From positions 186,001 through 250,000 of the forward strand of contig OY763325.1 of assembly GCA_963667315.1 (NCBI GenBank): 64,000 bases of DNA. Reading direction: 5' to 3'. Source of the DNA: DAINPP01 sp963667315 (lineage in GTDB: Bacteria; Thermotogota; Thermotogae; MWEM01). The notes below the pieces were generated by a model. It ran no database searches. It was not told the DNA's origin and saw nothing but the letters and a program-made list of their open reading frames with translations. This document shows positions 34,472 to 42,381 of the stretch, piece after piece. Position 1 is the first letter of the stretch, and each line of letters opens with the position of its first letter. The position numbers and the translations under genes are program-made.

Positions 34472-34548
34472 AAAGGCTCCAAAAAAAATCCCTAATGGAG
34501 GGAAATTACCTTCAAGATCAAGATAGGGAATCGGGCAAGGGGGAATGA

Positions 34549-34776
34549 ATGCCAAAAAATAGTGCTGACGTTATAAAAGTAGATGGTAAAGTTATGGAAG
34601 CCTTGCCGAATGCGGTTTTTAAGGTAATTCTTGAAAATGGTCATGAGGTAATGGCACATATTTCAGGTAAAATGAGAAAGAACTTCATCAGGTTAGTTCC
34701 TGGTGATAGTGTTGTCGTAGAACTATCAATTTATGATCTTACAAAAGGTCGTATTGTGTATAGAAAAAAGGCGTAA
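34549..34776 (+). CDS. infA: Translation initiation factor IF-1
   Basis: Encodes 75 residues (MPKNSADVIKVDGKVMEALP), an OB-fold protein occupying the ribosomal A site during initiation. The strand with HISGKMRKNFIRLVPGD is diagnostic. AAGGGGGAATGA precedes the ATG. The preceding 77 nt contain a small TCCCT/AGGGA inverted repeat (about 34488-34502) but no gene. Confidence 0.97.
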   Translation: MPKNSADVIKVDGKVMEALPNAVFKVILENGHEVMAHISGKMRKNFIRLVPGDSVVVELSIYDLTKGRIVYRKKA

Positions 34777-34809
34777 TCGCCTTGTTATTTTGAAAGGAGA
34801 GTGTCTGCC

Positions 34810-34926
34810 ATGAAAGTAAGAGCATCTGTTAAGCCACGATGTGAATTTTGTAAAGTAATCAGAAGAAAAGGTATTGTGAGGATTATCTGCAGCAGGAATC
34901 CGAAACATAACCAAAAACAGGGCTAA
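34810..34926 (+). CDS. rpmJ: Ribosomal protein L36
   Basis: Encodes 38 residues (MKVRASVKPRCEFCKVIRRK). The zinc ligands C-x2-C, C and H are present (CEFC, ICSRNPKH), so this is the zinc-containing form. GAAAGGAGAGTGTCTGCC precedes ATG 34810; TAA at 34924-34926. Standard position between infA and rpsM. Confidence 0.97.
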   Translation: MKVRASVKPRCEFCKVIRRKGIVRIICSRNPKHNQKQG

Positions 34927-34949
34927 CGGAAAGGGAGGTAAATAATTAG

Positions 34950-35318
34950 ATGGCACGTGTATTAGGTGTAGAGTTACCGAATCAGAAAAAGGTATTTGTA
35001 GCATTAAGGTACATTTATGGTATCGGCCCGACAAAGGCTGATGAGATTCTCGCTGCTACTGAGATTGATCCTGACAAAAGAGTCAAGGATCTTGGTGAAG
35101 ATGAGATCAGAAAAGTTACTCAGTATATCAACGAGAACTTAAAGATTGAAGGTGAACTGAAGCAGGAAGTTCAAAAGAACATCAAAAGACTTGTTGAAAT
35201 TGGAAGTTACAGAGGAAGAAGACACAGGTTAGGCCTTCCAGTAAGAGGTCAGCGATCAAAGACAAATGCCAGAACCAGAAAAGGCCGAAAAGCTGGTATT
35301 GGTAAAAAGAGAAAATAG
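34950..35318 (+). CDS. rpsM: Ribosomal protein S13
   Basis: Encodes 122 residues; forms the inter-subunit bridge at the 30S head. RVLGVELPNQKKVFVALRYI and the C-terminal HRLGLPVRGQRSKTNARTRK are diagnostic. AAAGGGAGGTAAATAATTAG precedes the ATG. Confidence 0.98.
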   Translation: MARVLGVELPNQKKVFVALRYIYGIGPTKADEILAATEIDPDKRVKDLGEDEIRKVTQYINENLKIEGELKQEVQKNIKRLVEIGSYRGRRHRLGLPVRGQRSKTNARTRKGRKAGIGKKRK

Positions 35319-35335
35319 GGATTGGAGGGCTGTAG

Positions 35336-35728
35336 ATGGCAATTAAGAAAAAGAAAGAAAAAAGAAAGAAGAAGAAACTAACATCTGATCGAGCAATCGC
35401 TAAGATCAGATCCACATACAACAACACGATCATCACGATCAGTGACCCAAATGCAAACACGATTACTTGGGCAAGTGGTGGAACGGTTGGATACACAGGT
35501 TCAAAGAAAAGCACACCTTATGCTGCACAGATGGCAGCAGACCAGCTTGGTAAAGAACTTATCAAAATGGGTCTCAGGAAGCTTGATATTGAAGTGAACG
35601 GTCCTGGACCGGGAAAAGAAGCAGCGATAAGAACTTTCCAGGCATCAGGCCTTGAAGTTAACAACATCAAAGATACTACATCCAACCCACATAACGGATG
35701 TAGACCAAAGAAAAGACGAGGAATGTAA
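35336..35728 (+). CDS. rpsK: Ribosomal protein S11
   Basis: Encodes 130 residues; lies on the 30S platform near the Shine-Dalgarno duplex. A lysine-rich N-terminus (MAIKKKKEKRKKKKLTSDR) precedes the conserved core; NGPGPGKEAAIRTFQASGL and PHNGCRPKKRRGM are diagnostic. TGGAGGGCTGTAG precedes the ATG. Confidence 0.98.
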   Translation: MAIKKKKEKRKKKKLTSDRAIAKIRSTYNNTIITISDPNANTITWASGGTVGYTGSKKSTPYAAQMAADQLGKELIKMGLRKLDIEVNGPGPGKEAAIRTFQASGLEVNNIKDTTSNPHNGCRPKKRRGM

Positions 35729-35743
35729 AGGGAGGTAAATTGA

Positions 35744-36373
35744 ATGGCAAGATATACAGGTCCTCTTTGTAAGTTATGTAGAAGAGAAGGTATGAAACTT
35801 TACCTTAAAGGAGACCGCTGTTTTACAACAAAGTGTGCTTTTGAGAGAAGACCATATGTACCGGGTCAGCATGGACCAACTTCAAGAGCAAAGCTTACAC
35901 AGTACGGTATGCAGCTCAGAACAAAACAGACAATGAAGAGAATATACGGAGTTCTTGAGAAACAGTTCAGGAATTACTTTGAAGAAGCAAGAAAAAAAGA
36001 AGGCGTTACGGGTGACAACCTTGTTAAGATCGTTGAATCAAGACTTGACAACATGGTTTTCAGAATGGGATTTGCTTCTTCAAGAAATGTGGCAAGACAG
36101 CTTGTTACACATGGACACTTTAAGATAAATGGTAAGAAGGCAACTATTCCTTCAATGAGAGTAAGACCAGATGACGTAATTGAACTCAGGGAAAAGAGCA
36201 GATCGATATCCGTCATATCAAATGCTATTGCCAGTTCAAAAGATAGAGGAACTGCACCATGGCTTGATGTTGATTTTGATAAATTCCAGGCTACTTGTCT
36301 GAGATATCCGGAATTGGAAGAAGCTGGACTTCCAATAGATGTACAGTCAATTGTTGAATTGTACTCTAAGTAA
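35744..36373 (+). CDS. rpsD: Ribosomal protein S4
   Basis: Encodes 209 residues; a primary 16S rRNA binder at the mRNA entrance and alpha-operon repressor in E. coli. The N-terminus has four cysteines (CKLCRR, CFTTKCAF) forming the zinc site of the C+ type. The S4 RNA-binding domain is around SRLDNMVFRMGFASSRNVAR. AAGGGAGGTAAATTGA precedes the ATG. Confidence 0.98.
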   Translation: MARYTGPLCKLCRREGMKLYLKGDRCFTTKCAFERRPYVPGQHGPTSRAKLTQYGMQLRTKQTMKRIYGVLEKQFRNYFEEARKKEGVTGDNLVKIVESRLDNMVFRMGFASSRNVARQLVTHGHFKINGKKATIPSMRVRPDDVIELREKSRSISVISNAIASSKDRGTAPWLDVDFDKFQATCLRYPELEEAGLPIDVQSIVELYSK

Positions 36374-36438
36374 TCATTGCGTATTTTATAAATCTGCAAT
36401 GTATGGAAAGAAGAAACTCCATTGGGAGGGATTAGTGA

Positions 36439-37539
36439 ATGATTAAATATGTTATGCCTAAGAAGTTACTTATAGAGGAAGAAAGAGAAGAAGGAGATTT
36501 TTACTACGGTAGATTTTCCCTGGCACCTTTGGAAAAAGGTTTTTCAACGACTATAGGTAATTCACTCAGAAGAGTATTGCTGTCTTCTATTATGTCTTTG
36601 GCAATAACAAAGATAAAAATTCCTGAAAAATTCCACGAATATGACACAATCGAAGGGGTAAAGGAAGACATTCTTGAAATAATCATGAATGTGAAGCAGA
36701 TACAGCTGAGAAAAGAAGTGAAACTCGAAGGGGATGTCGAGCTTGTTATCAGTAAGACGGGTCCCGGAGTTGTAACAGCTGGAGATATAAAATGTCCTGC
36801 GGGTATCGTAGTGACGAATCCTGATCATATCATTGCGACATTGAACGAAGATGCAAACTTTGAAATGTTCATGTATGCTGAAATGGGAAAGGGTTATGTT
36901 CCAATAGCTGAATTTGATGAGATCGATGATATTCAGATGATTCCGATTGACGGTATCTTTAGTCCGGTTATGAGGGTTAATTTCCGAGATGAAGATGTTC
37001 GAGTCGGTAAGAAAACCGATTTTGACAAACTGATTCTTGAAATTTGGACCAAAAAGAATATTACACCAAGAGAAGCCCTCAGGGCATCTTCAAATATTCT
37101 TATCGGGCATTTTAACAAAATTCAGGAAAATCTCCCTGAATTAACATCTGTTGAGATGATTTTTGAAAGTCCGAGCAAAGCTGAAACCGGAGAAGCTGAA
37201 GAAGAAGAAATTACAACTATTGCTGAAGCAGTGGTTGAAGAAACAGTCAAAAAGGAAGCAAAGGAAAAATCTGAAAAAGCAAAAGAAACAGCAAGTGGAG
37301 AAAAAGAAATATCAGAGAATGGAGAAAATGGTGAAGATGTCGCTTCACTTCCTATTGAAAGACTTGATCTTACCGTAAGAGCGTTGAATTGTCTTAAAAG
37401 AGATAAGGTTAATACAATTGGCGAACTTATGAACAGGCCGATTCAGGAACTATTAAAGATCAGGAACTTTGGTAGAATGTCTCTTGAAGAAGTTAACAAC
37501 AAGCTTAAAGAGAAATTTGATATTTCTCTTGATATTTAA
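36439..37539 (+). CDS. rpoA: RNA polymerase alpha subunit
   Basis: Encodes 366 residues. The N-terminal assembly domain (FSTTIGNSLRRVLLSSI) covers about residues 1-235 and the C-terminal DNA/activator-binding domain (PIERLDLTVRALNCLKRDKV to the end) about 297-366. The two are joined by an unusually long linker of roughly 55 residues made almost only of Glu, Lys, Ala and Ser (EEEEITTIAEAVVEETVKKE). Family length is usually 310-330. TGGGAGGGATTAGTGA precedes the ATG. rplQ follows after 38 nt. Confidence 0.97.
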   Translation: MIKYVMPKKLLIEEEREEGDFYYGRFSLAPLEKGFSTTIGNSLRRVLLSSIMSLAITKIKIPEKFHEYDTIEGVKEDILEIIMNVKQIQLRKEVKLEGDVELVISKTGPGVVTAGDIKCPAGIVVTNPDHIIATLNEDANFEMFMYAEMGKGYVPIAEFDEIDDIQMIPIDGIFSPVMRVNFRDEDVRVGKKTDFDKLILEIWTKKNITPREALRASSNILIGHFNKIQENLPELTSVEMIFESPSKAETGEAEEEEITTIAEAVVEETVKKEAKEKSEKAKETASGEKEISENGENGEDVASLPIERLDLTVRALNCLKRDKVNTIGELMNRPIQELLKIRNFGRMSLEEVNNKLKEKFDISLDI

Positions 37540-37577
37540 ACTTCGCTGAAAGTGCTCTGTAAGAAGGAGGAAGAAGA

Positions 37578-37934
37578 GTGAGACATAGAAATAAACTTAA
37601 CAGATTATCAAGAGCTAGTGATCATAGAAAAGCGCTTATAAAGAATCTCATGAGAGACTTTTTTGAGCATGAAAGTATTGTAACAACACTTCCAAAAGCA
37701 AAGGCAGTAAAACCTTTTATTGAAAAGGTTATTACAAAAGGAAAAGATGGTACGGTACATTCAAGAAGATATGCTTATTCCTATCTTGGAGATAAAAAAC
37801 TTGCAAACAAGGTTGTCGATGAAATTTCTAAGAAATGCAAAGACAGACCCGGTGGCTACACAAGAATACTCAAAATGGGAAAAAGACGTGGAGATGCGAG
37901 TGAAGTGGCACTTCTCCAGCTCGTTGACGAATAA
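37578..37934 (+). CDS. rplQ: Ribosomal protein L17
   Basis: Encodes 118 residues from a GTG start (MRHRNKLNRLSRASDHRKAL). L17 lies near the tunnel exit. RRGDASEVALLQLVDE is the typical C-terminus. GAAGGAGGAAGAA precedes the start. Last gene of the super-operon. Confidence 0.98.
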   Translation: MRHRNKLNRLSRASDHRKALIKNLMRDFFEHESIVTTLPKAKAVKPFIEKVITKGKDGTVHSRRYAYSYLGDKKLANKVVDEISKKCKDRPGGYTRILKMGKRRGDASEVALLQLVDE

Positions 37935-37948
37935 TCTTTTATAACAAG

Positions 37949-37980
37949 AAAAAGACGGTCTGTTGACCGTCTTTTTTTTA
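37949..37980 (+). terminator. Terminator of the ribosomal super-operon
   Basis: AAAAAGACGGTC, loop TGTT, GACCGTCTTTTTTT. Strong stem and an eight-base T-run, 15 nt after the rplQ stop. Confidence 0.93.
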
Positions 37981-37998
37981 TTTTAGGTGACATGACTA

Positions 37999-39093
37999 AT
38001 GCATGGAAAAAACAAAATGACAGTTCAAACATTGCAGATATTCCTTGTACATATAGTGCTTTCGATGATGGGATATTTTAATCTATACAGTGCAGTGTTA
38101 AATTCGAAATATACCAGATTACCAAATTCACAGATCGTTTGGGTGATTGCAGGAGTTATCACCATACTCTTAACGGTGTACCTTTTGGAGCGGTTAACTC
38201 TCGGCAGATATATACTCCCCGTTTTAACGATCACGATTGTTTCTCTTGCATTGTTATTGATTGCGGGAGAAAACTGGGGAGATTCCAGAAGATGGTTTTC
38301 TACCCCTTTTGGGGGGATACAGCCGTCAGAATTTGCAAAGCCTGTTCTTGTGGTTGTGTTGTCGTATCTCTATGCCAATTCAAGTAACTTTCGCAGGATG
38401 AATCTTTTTAGTTTTTTAATTACTCTTTTAATCGCAGCTCTCGTAGCCGTTGAACCTGATCTGGGGACATCTCTTGTTTATCTGTTTATTTATTTTGTGT
38501 ATTTTCTATTTACAGAGCCCAGGAAGCGGATTGTTATTTCATTTGTTTTGATTCTCATACTCTTGATTGTGCTGGTCTTTTCTTTTGGGTTAAAAGAATA
38601 TCAACGCGGAAGAATAACCGCATTTTTAAATCCGTCAACAAATCCGGATGGCTATTATCAAACGAAACAATCGTTGACAATGGTTGCTTCGGGGGGTGTT
38701 ACGGGAAAAGGCTATCAAAGAGGACCTGGAAACCTCTACGGGTACATTCCTGCCGATCATACTGATTTTGTTTTAGCGGTTTATGCGGAAGAACAGGGGT
38801 TTTATGGAATGCTGCTGTTCTTTTCACTCTGGTTTATTTTATTTTCAAACGCTGTGACCATATTTTATAAGCGTACCGGGTTAAAAAAATGGATGTCCCT
38901 TGGCGTATTTTCTGTTTTTTTTGTACAGTTTGTCATCAATGTAGGGATGGTTTTCGGCTTGTTACCGGTTACCGGTCTACCTCTGCCTTTTTTTACTTAT
39001 GGTGGCAGTTCCACTATTTCGAATTCAATTTGTATTGGCATTCTTATCTGGTGCTCGTTGAAAGCATTCAAATACGATAGAGGAGAATTTTGA
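37999..39093 (+). CDS. rodA: SEDS-family peptidoglycan glycosyltransferase, RodA type
   Basis: Encodes 364 residues with about ten membrane segments. It polymerises lipid II during cell elongation. The catalytic aspartate lies in AVEPDLGTS; QPSEFAKPVLVVVLSYLYA, RITAFLNPSTNPDGYYQTKQ, DFVLAVYAEEQGFYG and LPFFTYGGSS are family hallmarks, and the FLNP...GYYQ form favours RodA over FtsW. AGGTGACATGACTA precedes the ATG. It begins a new transcription unit after the rplQ terminator and is followed without gap by the next two genes. No penicillin-binding partner is adjacent. Confidence 0.93.
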   Translation: MHGKNKMTVQTLQIFLVHIVLSMMGYFNLYSAVLNSKYTRLPNSQIVWVIAGVITILLTVYLLERLTLGRYILPVLTITIVSLALLLIAGENWGDSRRWFSTPFGGIQPSEFAKPVLVVVLSYLYANSSNFRRMNLFSFLITLLIAALVAVEPDLGTSLVYLFIYFVYFLFTEPRKRIVISFVLILILLIVLVFSFGLKEYQRGRITAFLNPSTNPDGYYQTKQSLTMVASGGVTGKGYQRGPGNLYGYIPADHTDFVLAVYAEEQGFYGMLLFFSLWFILFSNAVTIFYKRTGLKKWMSLGVFSVFFVQFVINVGMVFGLLPVTGLPLPFFTYGGSSTISNSICIGILIWCSLKAFKYDRGEF

Positions 39094-39094
39094 T

Positions 39095-39454
39095 TTGAGA
39101 AGAATAAAAAATGAAATACAGGAAAAAATTATTAACCTATTGGGTTTTTCGAGCCGTATGGGTGCTTTAATTTATGGAAAAGAGAAACTTATCTCATATT
39201 TGTATACACAGAACACTTTTTACATGTTATTTCTTGCCTCAGACAGTTCCGAGAATACAAAAAAATTCTGGGAAGATAAATCAAAGAGTCTGGATGCGGA
39301 GTTATATCTTTTTGAAAATCTGACAAAGCTTGAATTGGCTAAAAGACTTGGGAAAGTTGAACTCAGTGTTGTTGCAACTGATAATACTGAGATTCTGAAA
39401 GGCATTCGAAAGATATTGAAAGAAAATTCATGTTTGGATATATCAGACCGTTAG
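39095..39454 (+). CDS. L7Ae-like RNA-binding protein
   Basis: Encodes 119 residues from a TTG start, one base after rodA. The pattern LLGFSSRMGALIYGKEKL, LASDSSENTKKFWE and LTKLELAKRLGKVELSVVA matches the L7Ae/L30e/YlxQ family that binds kink-turn RNA. Its role in bacteria is poorly defined; YlxQ usually lies in the nusA-infB operon, so the location beside rodA is unusual. The end overlaps the next gene by 25 nt. Confidence 0.8.
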   Translation: MRRIKNEIQEKIINLLGFSSRMGALIYGKEKLISYLYTQNTFYMLFLASDSSENTKKFWEDKSKSLDAELYLFENLTKLELAKRLGKVELSVVATDNTEILKGIRKILKENSCLDISDR

Positions 39455-40338
39455 TATCAGAGTACGACAATTATCTTTTTAAATCTGAATATTGCTCACT
39501 ATGCAAAACGTTGGGAAATGAATTCGGTCAGTTTTCAAGATTCATGATCTCATATGATGTGACTCTGCTTTCGCTTGTGTTGTCTTCTTTAAAGGATAAT
39601 CCTTTCGTTTATCGCTATGAGAACTGTATTGTACATCCTTTGAAGAAAAGAAGAGTGAAAGTAAAAACTGATATTGAAAGATTCTCTGCAGAAGTTACGG
39701 CTGTTATGTTCAGAAATAAATTTCTCGATCAGATGAGAGACGAAAAGCTTTTAAGGAAAGGTTTATATCGCTCTGTCTATCGTTTTACCGCAAGATGGGA
39801 TAAAAAATTGAAAACAAGAAAGCTTTTATCTCTCAATAAGATGTTTGATGAAATGTATCAGCTTGAATCCGTTCGGAAGACAAATGATGTTGATGAAATA
39901 TCAAATAGGTTCGGTTATATCCTGAAAAGTGTCATGAAGATTGCATCTGAATCTATCGAAATTAAGATTCCCATTCCAATCTATGAATTTGCTTTTTTAC
40001 TTGGGAAATGGATATATCTTATGGATGCCTTTGAAGATCTTAAAAGCGATTTAAAGAAATGGCGTTATAATCCATTATTACTCTCAAATAGAGATCTTCT
40101 TCTGGAAAAAAAAGAGCATGATATACTTGTGAAAGAGATAGGTTTGAAAGAAGAATGGCGAATGCATCTTTTGTTAGATCACATGTACGATTGTTTCATG
40201 CGATTTGAGAAATATCTTGGGGTATATAATTATGAAATTGATGGTATAATATCACGAGCTATTCCAGTGATGACAAGGCGTATACTTGATAAGACAACTG
40301 AGATGAAAGAGATTGAGGAGGATACAGATGGCCAATAA
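39430..40338 (+). CDS. DUF5685-like protein
   Basis: Encodes 302 residues. The N-terminus MFGYIRPLVSEYDNYLFKSE followed by YCSLCKTLGNEFGQFSRFMI resembles the DUF5685 family known mainly from Bacillota; the paired cysteines in CSLC and the later NCIVHP may bind metal. The remaining two thirds is helical and charged (for example YLMDAFEDLKSDLKKWRYNP). No membrane segment. Its function is unknown. The stop overlaps the start region of the J-domain gene, so the two are translationally coupled and probably work together. Confidence 0.75.
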   Translation: MFGYIRPLVSEYDNYLFKSEYCSLCKTLGNEFGQFSRFMISYDVTLLSLVLSSLKDNPFVYRYENCIVHPLKKRRVKVKTDIERFSAEVTAVMFRNKFLDQMRDEKLLRKGLYRSVYRFTARWDKKLKTRKLLSLNKMFDEMYQLESVRKTNDVDEISNRFGYILKSVMKIASESIEIKIPIPIYEFAFLLGKWIYLMDAFEDLKSDLKKWRYNPLLLSNRDLLLEKKEHDILVKEIGLKEEWRMHLLLDHMYDCFMRFEKYLGVYNYEIDGIISRAIPVMTRRILDKTTEMKEIEEDTDGQ

Positions 40339-40942
40339 TCCATACAAAGTGCTTGGGGTTAAACCCGGTGCTTCAAAAAAAGAAATTAAAGATGCATATA
40401 ATCAGCTTGTGAAAAAATATCATCCTGATAAATATAAAGAAGAACATATGAAAGAACTGGCAGAACAAAAGATGAAAGAGATCAATGAAGCTTACGATAT
40501 GCTGATAAATGGTAATTATGCCGACAGAAACACTGAAGGGACCTATTCATCAAACAATGGGACCTCTGGAAATACAGGTGACTATGAATTTTATCAGCAG
40601 ATAAGACGTCTGATTCAAGCCGGAAGATTTAGTGAAGCTCAAAATCTTCTAAATGAATCAAAAGTTCGTGATGCTGAATGGTATTATTTGATGGGTGTTA
40701 TACATATTCAGTATGGAAATTATAATGAAGGCAGAGCGTTGTTTGAAAAGGCGATGCGACTTAATCCTGAGAATAGCGAATATCGTGCGGCATATCAGCA
40801 GACTTTAAATGGCACTTTCTTTTCAAGAAGAGCCGGACATGCGAGAACTGATTCTGATCAGTGCTGTCGAATCTGTGCCACACTTTATTGTCTTGACTGT
40901 TGCTGTGAAATGGGAGGCGGAGATTTTATTTCCTGCTGTTGA
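40328..40942 (+). CDS. J-domain protein with TPR-like region and Cys-rich tail
   Basis: Encodes 204 residues. Residues 1-65 form a J-domain with the HPD motif (KKYHPDKYKEE) needed to stimulate an Hsp70. A glycine/serine/threonine linker follows, then a TPR-like helical repeat (AEWYYLMGVIHIQYGNYNEG). The final 30 residues contain nine cysteines, including CCRIC, DCCCEMGGGD and a terminal SCC. ATG 40328 has TTGAGGAGGATACAG upstream; the frame continues slightly further back inside the previous gene. No dnaK lies nearby. The Cys-rich end could bind metal or be acylated; I infer this only from composition. Confidence 0.85.
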   Translation: MANNPYKVLGVKPGASKKEIKDAYNQLVKKYHPDKYKEEHMKELAEQKMKEINEAYDMLINGNYADRNTEGTYSSNNGTSGNTGDYEFYQQIRRLIQAGRFSEAQNLLNESKVRDAEWYYLMGVIHIQYGNYNEGRALFEKAMRLNPENSEYRAAYQQTLNGTFFSRRAGHARTDSDQCCRICATLYCLDCCCEMGGGDFISCC

Positions 40943-40995
40943 TTTATTAAATCGGATTTGATGATATATATTATATTTTGGAGGTTTTTTTGTTT

Positions 40996-41400
40996 ATGGA
41001 CATGTCTTTAGAAGAAATAATGAGTGTTATGCTGTCAAGAATTGAAGGTTTGAGTGCTTCTATGGAGGATCTCAGATTCAGAATGAATGTACTCGGTTCA
41101 GTTATGGTAGACAAGGGGAATGTGACGAAGGATGATATTAGAGCTGCCGTTCGAAAGCAACTGAATATCATGAAATATCTTGGTTCTGCCGAGGAAGTAG
41201 ATCTTGGTGCGGTAGAAGGGCTGAGTGAAAGTATAATGAACTGGTTCAACGGTGATATGTCTGCAATTAAAGCTGAACTGGAAGAATATAAAAAAATGAT
41301 GGAAGAAGCAGAAAGAAAAATGAAGACCGAAGGTCAGAAAATAGAAATTGCCGGTGCCGGAGCACTGGGGGATTTAACCGGCAGGAATATTAAAAATTAA
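40996..41400 (+). CDS. Hypothetical protein with coiled-coil segments
   Basis: Encodes 134 residues from ATG 40996 (MDMSLEEIMSVMLSRIEGLS), twelve bases after TTTGGAGG; TTG codons at 40978 and 40990 are alternatives. The sequence is soluble and helical, with a charged stretch AELEEYKKMMEEAERKMKTE near residue 100 and a glycine-rich end. No family recognised. It starts a short cluster with the ABC ATPase and exported Met-rich protein downstream (10-15 nt gaps), suggesting one transcript. Confidence 0.7.
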   Translation: MDMSLEEIMSVMLSRIEGLSASMEDLRFRMNVLGSVMVDKGNVTKDDIRAAVRKQLNIMKYLGSAEEVDLGAVEGLSESIMNWFNGDMSAIKAELEEYKKMMEEAERKMKTEGQKIEIAGAGALGDLTGRNIKN

Positions 41401-41410
41401 AGGATAAATT

Positions 41411-42367
41411 ATGAATTCTGCAGAGAATTTAATAGAGATTAAATCTGTCAACAAGCGTTTTGGAAAGATTCAGGCTTTAAGGGATGTTTCGTTTGCGTTT
41501 AACAAAGGTGAGATTTTTGGGCTTCTTGGTCCGAATGGTGCCGGTAAAACGACTTTGGTCAGGATTATGGCTACCTTGTTGGATGCAGATTCCGGTTCCG
41601 TTGCTGTATTCGGTTTTAATACCGGTAGCAAACGAAAGAAGATTCGGAAACTCATTGGGTATGTTCCGGCTTCAGTTATTCTTTATCCTCATTTGAGTGC
41701 TTTTGAAAATCTTATGGTTACGGCAAGTCTCTATAAACTTGATAAACATACAGCAACTACCAGGATAGAATCTTTACTTAAAAAGTTTGATATGTGGCAA
41801 TGGAAGGATGAGAAAATAAAGAATTTCTCCACCGGAATGGCACAAAAGATCAATATTTGTCGTGGTATATTACATGATCCCGAGTTGCTTATTCTTGATG
41901 AGCCGACAAATGGACTTGATCCGAGATCGAGACAGGTTGTCAGGGATTTTATTCTGAATATCAACACAACACAGGGGACAACAATATTGCTCACAACGCA
42001 TGTGATGTGGTCCGTAGAGGAAATCTGCAAGAGAGTTGCGATTATAGATAATGGACGACTTGTAACCGTTGACAGGATTTCTGATCTTAAGTCTGTAGAA
42101 TTAAAAAGACAGGGATCAATAAAAATTTTTGTAAAGGGTTTTATGGATAAGCAGGATAATCTTGATGCGTTGTCCAGATTTAAATGGATAACCAATATTA
42201 TTCACGAGGATCAAAATGACTATGTCTTTACGATAGAGAGTAATGAAAGGGTTAAAGCGTTTCAAGGTATCCTTCTTGAACATTTTGAAACGATCGAGAA
42301 CATTAGGATTAATGAACCAACACTTGAAGATATTTTTATTTCACTAACGAAAAAGTCTAACATCTAA
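41411..42367 (+). CDS. ABC transporter ATPase without an adjacent permease
   Basis: Encodes 318 residues. Walker A is GPNGAGKTT, the signature is FSTGMAQK in place of LSGGQ, Walker B is LLILDEPTNGLDPRSR, and the H-loop is LLTTHVM. The C-terminal 100 residues (after ISDLKSVELK) form the accessory domain typical of ABC-2 exporters such as CcmA/NatA-like ATPases. A membrane partner should exist but neither neighbour encodes one. The flanking genes are a small helical protein and an exported protein, so the partner is probably elsewhere. Confidence 0.88.
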   Translation: MNSAENLIEIKSVNKRFGKIQALRDVSFAFNKGEIFGLLGPNGAGKTTLVRIMATLLDADSGSVAVFGFNTGSKRKKIRKLIGYVPASVILYPHLSAFENLMVTASLYKLDKHTATTRIESLLKKFDMWQWKDEKIKNFSTGMAQKINICRGILHDPELLILDEPTNGLDPRSRQVVRDFILNINTTQGTTILLTTHVMWSVEEICKRVAIIDNGRLVTVDRISDLKSVELKRQGSIKIFVKGFMDKQDNLDALSRFKWITNIIHEDQNDYVFTIESNERVKAFQGILLEHFETIENIRINEPTLEDIFISLTKKSNI

Positions 42368-42381
42368 AATGGAGGTGCTTT

